From NCBI GenBank assembly GCA_910578215.1, contig CAJTPH010000036.1, forward strand, positions 1 to 31,633: a stretch of 31,633 nucleotides of DNA, given 5' to 3'. Source of the DNA: an uncultured Acetatifactor sp. Lineage in GTDB: Bacteria > Bacillota > Clostridia > Lachnospirales > Lachnospiraceae. Of this stretch, positions 28,914 through 31,633 are shown piece after piece. A program made the position numbers and the translations under genes. Within the stretch, counting starts at the first letter, position 1; each line of letters starts with the position of its first letter. The notes below the pieces were generated by a model, which saw nothing but the letters and a program-made list of their open reading frames with translations, did not search any database and was not told the origin of the DNA.

Positions 28914-29639
28914 ATGAATGAACACAAACAAAGCCTTTTAAAGCAGTCATCCGTCTCCATCCTTCCCGGCCTGTCGATCCGCATTCCCACTGTGGGCGAA
29001 ATATTGGAGGATGAACGGCGCTATTACAGCCTCATATCCTCGCTTACGGCTACGCCCTTTCAATATATGGTACAGCTTGACGATATGGGCATCGACTTCA
29101 CAACCGTCTCAGACTATCAGCTGTTTATGATGCTGTTTCCTTCCTTTGCACAGGAGGATATCAGTATATTGTTCGGCGATCTGGATCTATCCGATACTGC
29201 AATGTACAAAAACAGCCAAAATGACACCCTTGTTTTGCGCAGCGATAAAAACAATATTACAATAGACGAGCTTACCTACAGCCTGCTTGCAGAAAATATC
29301 AGAAAAATAAACGGTATAAAAAAGGACAGCAGGGTGCCGGGAAATAAGGAGGCAAAAGAATTCCGCATCAAACTGGAACGCAAAAAACAGAAGCGAAACG
29401 CCGATAAGCCATATGAATCATATCTGGAAAAATTGGTGGTGGCCCTGGTCAACAGGGCAGAATTTAAATACAATTACGAGCAGGTCAACAGCCTGACCAT
29501 ATATCAGTTCAACCAAAGCTTTGAACAGATAAATACAAGCATCAACTTTGAAAACACAATGATCGGGGTTTACGCAGGAACGGTAGACACATCTAAATTA
29601 AAAGACAGATCGTGCCTTTCCTGGCTGCCCGCTAAATAA
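28914..29639 (+). CDS. Probable phage tail-assembly protein
   Basis: The ATG at 28914 follows GAAAGGAACG. The 241-residue product begins MNEHKQSLLKQSSVSILPGL, then SIRIPTVGEILEDERRYYSL and TPFQYMVQLDDMGIDFTTV, SDYQLFMMLFPSF. I associate this IPTxGEIxxxxxxYYS...TPxxxxxxLxDMGIDxxxxxxFxLF pattern with proteins encoded beside the tail tube in Clostridia phages, probably assembly chaperones. The second half is basic and helical (KEFRIKLERKKQKRNADKPY). An in-frame start at 28779 is unlikely since the leader hairpins lie in it. The tail-tube-like gene follows 69 bp later. Confidence 0.6.
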   Translation: MNEHKQSLLKQSSVSILPGLSIRIPTVGEILEDERRYYSLISSLTATPFQYMVQLDDMGIDFTTVSDYQLFMMLFPSFAQEDISILFGDLDLSDTAMYKNSQNDTLVLRSDKNNITIDELTYSLLAENIRKINGIKKDSRVPGNKEAKEFRIKLERKKQKRNADKPYESYLEKLVVALVNRAEFKYNYEQVNSLTIYQFNQSFEQINTSINFENTMIGVYAGTVDTSKLKDRSCLSWLPAK

Positions 29640-29647
29640 CGAAAAAT

Positions 29648-29674
29648 AAAAGGCTCCCTTCAGAGCTTTTTTAT
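29648..29674 (+). terminator. Weak terminator between the tail-assembly and tail-tube genes
   Basis: AAAAGGCTC (29648-29656) pairs with GAGCTTTTT (29663-29671) apart from one bulged G, and a T-rich run follows. It may reduce readthrough or mark the 5' side of a separate tube-gene transcript. Confidence 0.5.
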
Positions 29675-29707
29675 TTTTATAAATATTAAAAACAGGAGGA
29701 AAAAACA

Positions 29708-30481
29708 ATGGCAGTAGATGTCAGCAAATTAATTATCACAGAGGTAGCCCAGATCACGGCTTTTAACAACGCCGGCGAGTTGGAATTCATCATGGACGAG
29801 GTCCAGAACGGTTCCATCAAAAACTCACAGGAAAAGGCGGACGTGACAGGGAGAAACGGACGAAAGATAGCGTCCTTGAAGAAAAACAAGGCAGTTACGG
29901 TGTCTGCCACCAACGGCGTCCTTGTGGGCGGCGCACTGGCAGCACAGACCGGCACGGAAATCGAGCAGGGTTCATTTAAGGTGCGCATCACCGACGTAAT
30001 GACAGTAAACGGCAACAAGTGCTCAACCACCAAAACCGCAGCAGGCGCTGCCGGCGACGAGATCGGAACCATCTATACGAAGAACGCAAACGGCTCTCTC
30101 GGCGCAAAGCTTGAACAGGATACCGCAGCGGCTGCAGGAAAATTTGCATATGACCCTGCGACAAAGGAAATTACCGTCGAGGGAATCGCAGACGGCACGG
30201 AGCTGGTTGCATTTTACGATGTGGAGGTCGATGCCGCAAGGATCTCCAACGATTCCGAAAGGTACAGCAAGGTACTGAAGCTCTATATCGACGTAGTTCT
30301 GCAGGATCAGTGCGATGTCGAATATACGGGTCAGGTGATCATTCAGAGAGCGGACGTATCCGGCGAATTCGAGCTGTCTCTCGGCGGCGACAGCTTCGCG
30401 CATTCCTTCGAGGCAGAAAGCCTGTCCGGCGGATGCACCGGTTCCACAAATCTTTGGGACCTGATCGTTTACGGCGTGTAA
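29708..30481 (+). CDS. Probable phage tail-tube (major structural) protein
   Basis: AGGAGG lies eight bases before the ATG. The 257-residue product starts MAVDVSKLIITEVAQITAFN, then has NSQEKADVTGRNGRKIASLKK, an insert with DEIGTIYTKNANGSLGAKL and AYDPATKEITVEGIADGTELV that looks like an extra beta domain, and it ends LQDQCDVEYTGQVIIQRADV, SGEFELSLGGDSFAHSFEAE, then a Trp-Asp-Leu-Ile close. The pattern of a GGD-x-x-H-x-F-x-x-E-x-L...C...LWD-I-V ending is one I know from tail-tube-like proteins of Clostridia phages. It would polymerise into a tube or particle shell. GC-rich codons and hairpins at its 3' end suggest high expression. Confidence 0.7.
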   Translation: MAVDVSKLIITEVAQITAFNNAGELEFIMDEVQNGSIKNSQEKADVTGRNGRKIASLKKNKAVTVSATNGVLVGGALAAQTGTEIEQGSFKVRITDVMTVNGNKCSTTKTAAGAAGDEIGTIYTKNANGSLGAKLEQDTAAAAGKFAYDPATKEITVEGIADGTELVAFYDVEVDAARISNDSERYSKVLKLYIDVVLQDQCDVEYTGQVIIQRADVSGEFELSLGGDSFAHSFEAESLSGGCTGSTNLWDLIVYGV

Positions 30482-30489
30482 AAAGGACT

Positions 30490-30568
30490 CTCCGGATACC
30501 CGTATCCGGAGCATCAGCCCGCTGCCTGCGGCAACAGGCATCCGGGGGAGCACCTTCGCGTGCTCCCC
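30490..30568 (+). terminator. Three strong hairpins after the tail-tube gene
   Basis: CTCCGGATA/TATCCGGAG (30490-30511, 4-base loop), TGCCTG/CAGGCA (30523-30540) and GGGGAGCAC/GTGCTCCCC (30545-30568) stand in a row. None has a strong T run, so they may protect the 3' end of the tube mRNA or slow readthrough rather than terminate fully. Confidence 0.6.
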
Positions 30569-30588
30569 TGCTTTAAAGGAGACCGTAA

Positions 30589-30910
30589 ATGACTAATAAA
30601 GTACAAAAGCCCTGCAGAACCTGCGGCAAAATGTTTACTCCGTGCGCCGACTGCGAAAACGACAGGACCATGTTTCATTGGAAAAGGTTTACCTGTTCCC
30701 CGCAATGCGCAAAGAGCTATTTTGCGAAAATCCAGGCATCCCGACAGTCAAAAGCTGACGGGGTATCAATCCTGCAGCCCGGCAGGCTGCGAGGTCTTTG
30801 AGCCTGGCGGCATTCTCCAAATGAATGCTGACGCATCCGCTTGGCTCATTGCCCGCAGGAATAAATGTAAGCCTCAAATACAGCGCCTGAAACGGAGCAG
30901 CCAAAAATGA
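30589..30910 (+). CDS. Small zinc-finger protein, possibly frameshifted
   Basis: The frame from the ATG at 30589 (AAAGGAGA ribosome site) has CRTCGKMFTPCADCENDRTM, FHWKRFTCSPQCAKSYF. This is a pattern of three Cys pairs that I have seen in short phage proteins located after tail genes. It stops at 30801. The +1 frame, open from 30722 to 30910, ends in a basic tail whose stop overlaps the ATG of the desulfurase-like gene (ATGA), as a coupled upstream gene would. One inserted base between about 30750 and 30790 would join them. If there is no frameshift, the gene is 30589-30801 and 70 residues long. Confidence 0.55.
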
Positions 30911-31633
30911 ATGTATATTTGGACAACGCCGCAACCGCCGGATTATCCGATTCCATGAAAAAATACCTGATATCGGTTCTTGACACGGACGGCAATCCGT
31001 CGTCCCTGCACTCGAAAGGAATAAAAGCAAAACGGCTGGTAGCGGAAGCACGCCGGTCTGCGGCAAAATTTATCAACGCCGACCCCCACGATATTTATTT
31101 TACCTGCGGCGGGGCCGCGGCAAATACCCTGGCAGTCAGGGGGTACTGTTTAAAACATCGTTGTACCGTCCTCTACTCTCCCGTCTCGCATAAGTCTGTG
31201 TTAAAATGTGTGGAAAGCTGCAAGGACGCCTATCCTCTAAAAGTAAATCATGAAGGCTTTATTGACCTGCAGGATTTAGAGGAGCGGCTGGCCGCCTGTG
31301 ACACCGCTCCGTTTGTAGTGATCGATCACGCCAGTTCGGAGCTGGGAACCATACAAAACGTAAAAGCAATCACGAAGCTGACAAAATCCTATAACGGAAC
31401 GGTTTACCTGGATTGTACCGGTTCTATTCCACAGCTTCCTGTAGACGTCAAAGCCTTAAACACAGACATGCTCGGCTTTTCCGCCCATAAGCTGGGCGGG
31501 TTGAAGGGCTGCGGTATTTTATATATAAAGAAGGATATAACGCTTGAACCCCTGATATACGGTTCCCAGGAGCAGGGGCTTGTGGGCGGCACGGAGAACG
31601 TCCTGGGAATCGCCTCCGCCGGGAAAGCGGCGG
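30907..31633 (+). CDS. Cysteine-desulfurase-like enzyme (class V PLP fold), cut by the window end
   Basis: The first 242 residues are visible. MNVYLDNAATAGLS and GNPSSLHSKG are the standard start of NifS/IscS proteins. His95 in SPVSHKSV matches the catalytic-side His, Asp169 in YLDCTGS holds the PLP ring, and Lys195 in GFSAHKLGG is the PLP lysine. Three cofactor contacts differ. SGATE is CGGAA (67-71), the N-N-E segment is S-S-E (143-145), and the Gln of D-x-x-Q is Gly172. The active-site cysteine loop lies past the window. The family takes sulfur from cysteine for Fe-S clusters, tRNA or DNA thio-modification. Why it stands in an operon with tail-like genes is unknown. Confidence 0.82.
   Translation, partial: MNVYLDNAATAGLSDSMKKYLISVLDTDGNPSSLHSKGIKAKRLVAEARRSAAKFINADPHDIYFTCGGAAANTLAVRGYCLKHRCTVLYSPVSHKSVLKCVESCKDAYPLKVNHEGFIDLQDLEERLAACDTAPFVVIDHASSELGTIQNVKAITKLTKSYNGTVYLDCTGSIPQLPVDVKALNTDMLGFSAHKLGGLKGCGILYIKKDITLEPLIYGSQEQGLVGGTENVLGIASAGKAA

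Noticed and set aside
4983..31633. A DNA phosphorothioation system made of the PAPS-reductase-like and desulfurase-like genes
   Set aside because: The two genes belong to different elements 25 kb apart, and I see no DndB, DndD or DndE partner.
1..31633. CRISPR array, rRNA genes or insertion sequences
   Set aside because: I saw no regularly spaced repeats, no rRNA-like stretch and no transposase.

Overview
The window looks like a low-to-mid GC member of the Bacillota, class Clostridia, most likely a gut Lachnospiraceae. This rests on the strong AGGAGG-type ribosome sites, the small prophage proteins of that group, and the LexA boxes of the GAAC-N4-GTTC type. The host is inferred from style, not from a marker gene.

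Region 1 (1 to about 21,945) is the early and lysogeny half of a temperate phage. Its integrase (20856-21860) sits beside the 3' end of a tRNA-like gene (21918-21942), which is probably one attachment site. The left end of the prophage lies outside the window. A divergent immunity switch at about 17.26-17.65 kb has four matching 6-4-6 operators and two well-spaced promoters. To its left, almost everything reads on the minus strand: small DNA-binding proteins, a Gp157-type protein, a P-loop ATPase, a DUF669 SSB-like protein, an inserted GIY-YIG homing endonuclease, an ERCC4-type nuclease with a frameshift, a CHC2 primase-type protein and a DUF927 helicase. A PAPS-reductase-like enzyme with an internal duplication and three DNA methyltransferases follow. 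Many genes of 23 to 56 codons fit tightly between the larger ones. To the right of the switch lie plus-strand lysogeny and cargo genes: a repressor, an IrrE-like protein, a DUF4041/T5orf172 protein, a glycine-rich small protein, a holin-like type I toxin with a likely antisense RNA, and the integrase. A TIR-like protein and a KTSC protein lie just to the left of the switch, also on the plus strand. Several of the cargo genes are candidates for defence or superinfection exclusion.

Region 2 (about 22.0 kb to the window end) is a different and more unusual element. On the minus strand are a sigma-70-family factor and a DUF262 protein, with a LysM fragment after them. They are read from a near-perfect housekeeping promoter (TTGACA, 17 bp, TATACT) whose spacer contains a LexA box; a second LexA box lies upstream. 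Read the opposite way is a long operon: a 90-residue unknown protein, a 924-residue protein with the hallmarks of the two-barrel (QDE-1/YonO-type) RNA polymerase superfamily, a protein with a possible winged helix and a Cys4 zinc ribbon that seems to start at ATT, a probable tail-assembly protein, a probable tail-tube protein, a small zinc protein that may be frameshifted, and a cysteine-desulfurase-like enzyme cut off by the window end.

My model, which is inference, is that DNA damage relieves LexA repression and makes the sigma factor. The sigma factor then switches on the divergent operon, which makes its own single-chain RNA polymerase and phage-tail-like structural proteins. That would be an SOS-triggered phage-derived particle or an unusual prophage. 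The polymerase-like protein, the SOS-controlled sigma factor and the odd desulfurase are the main leads in this window.
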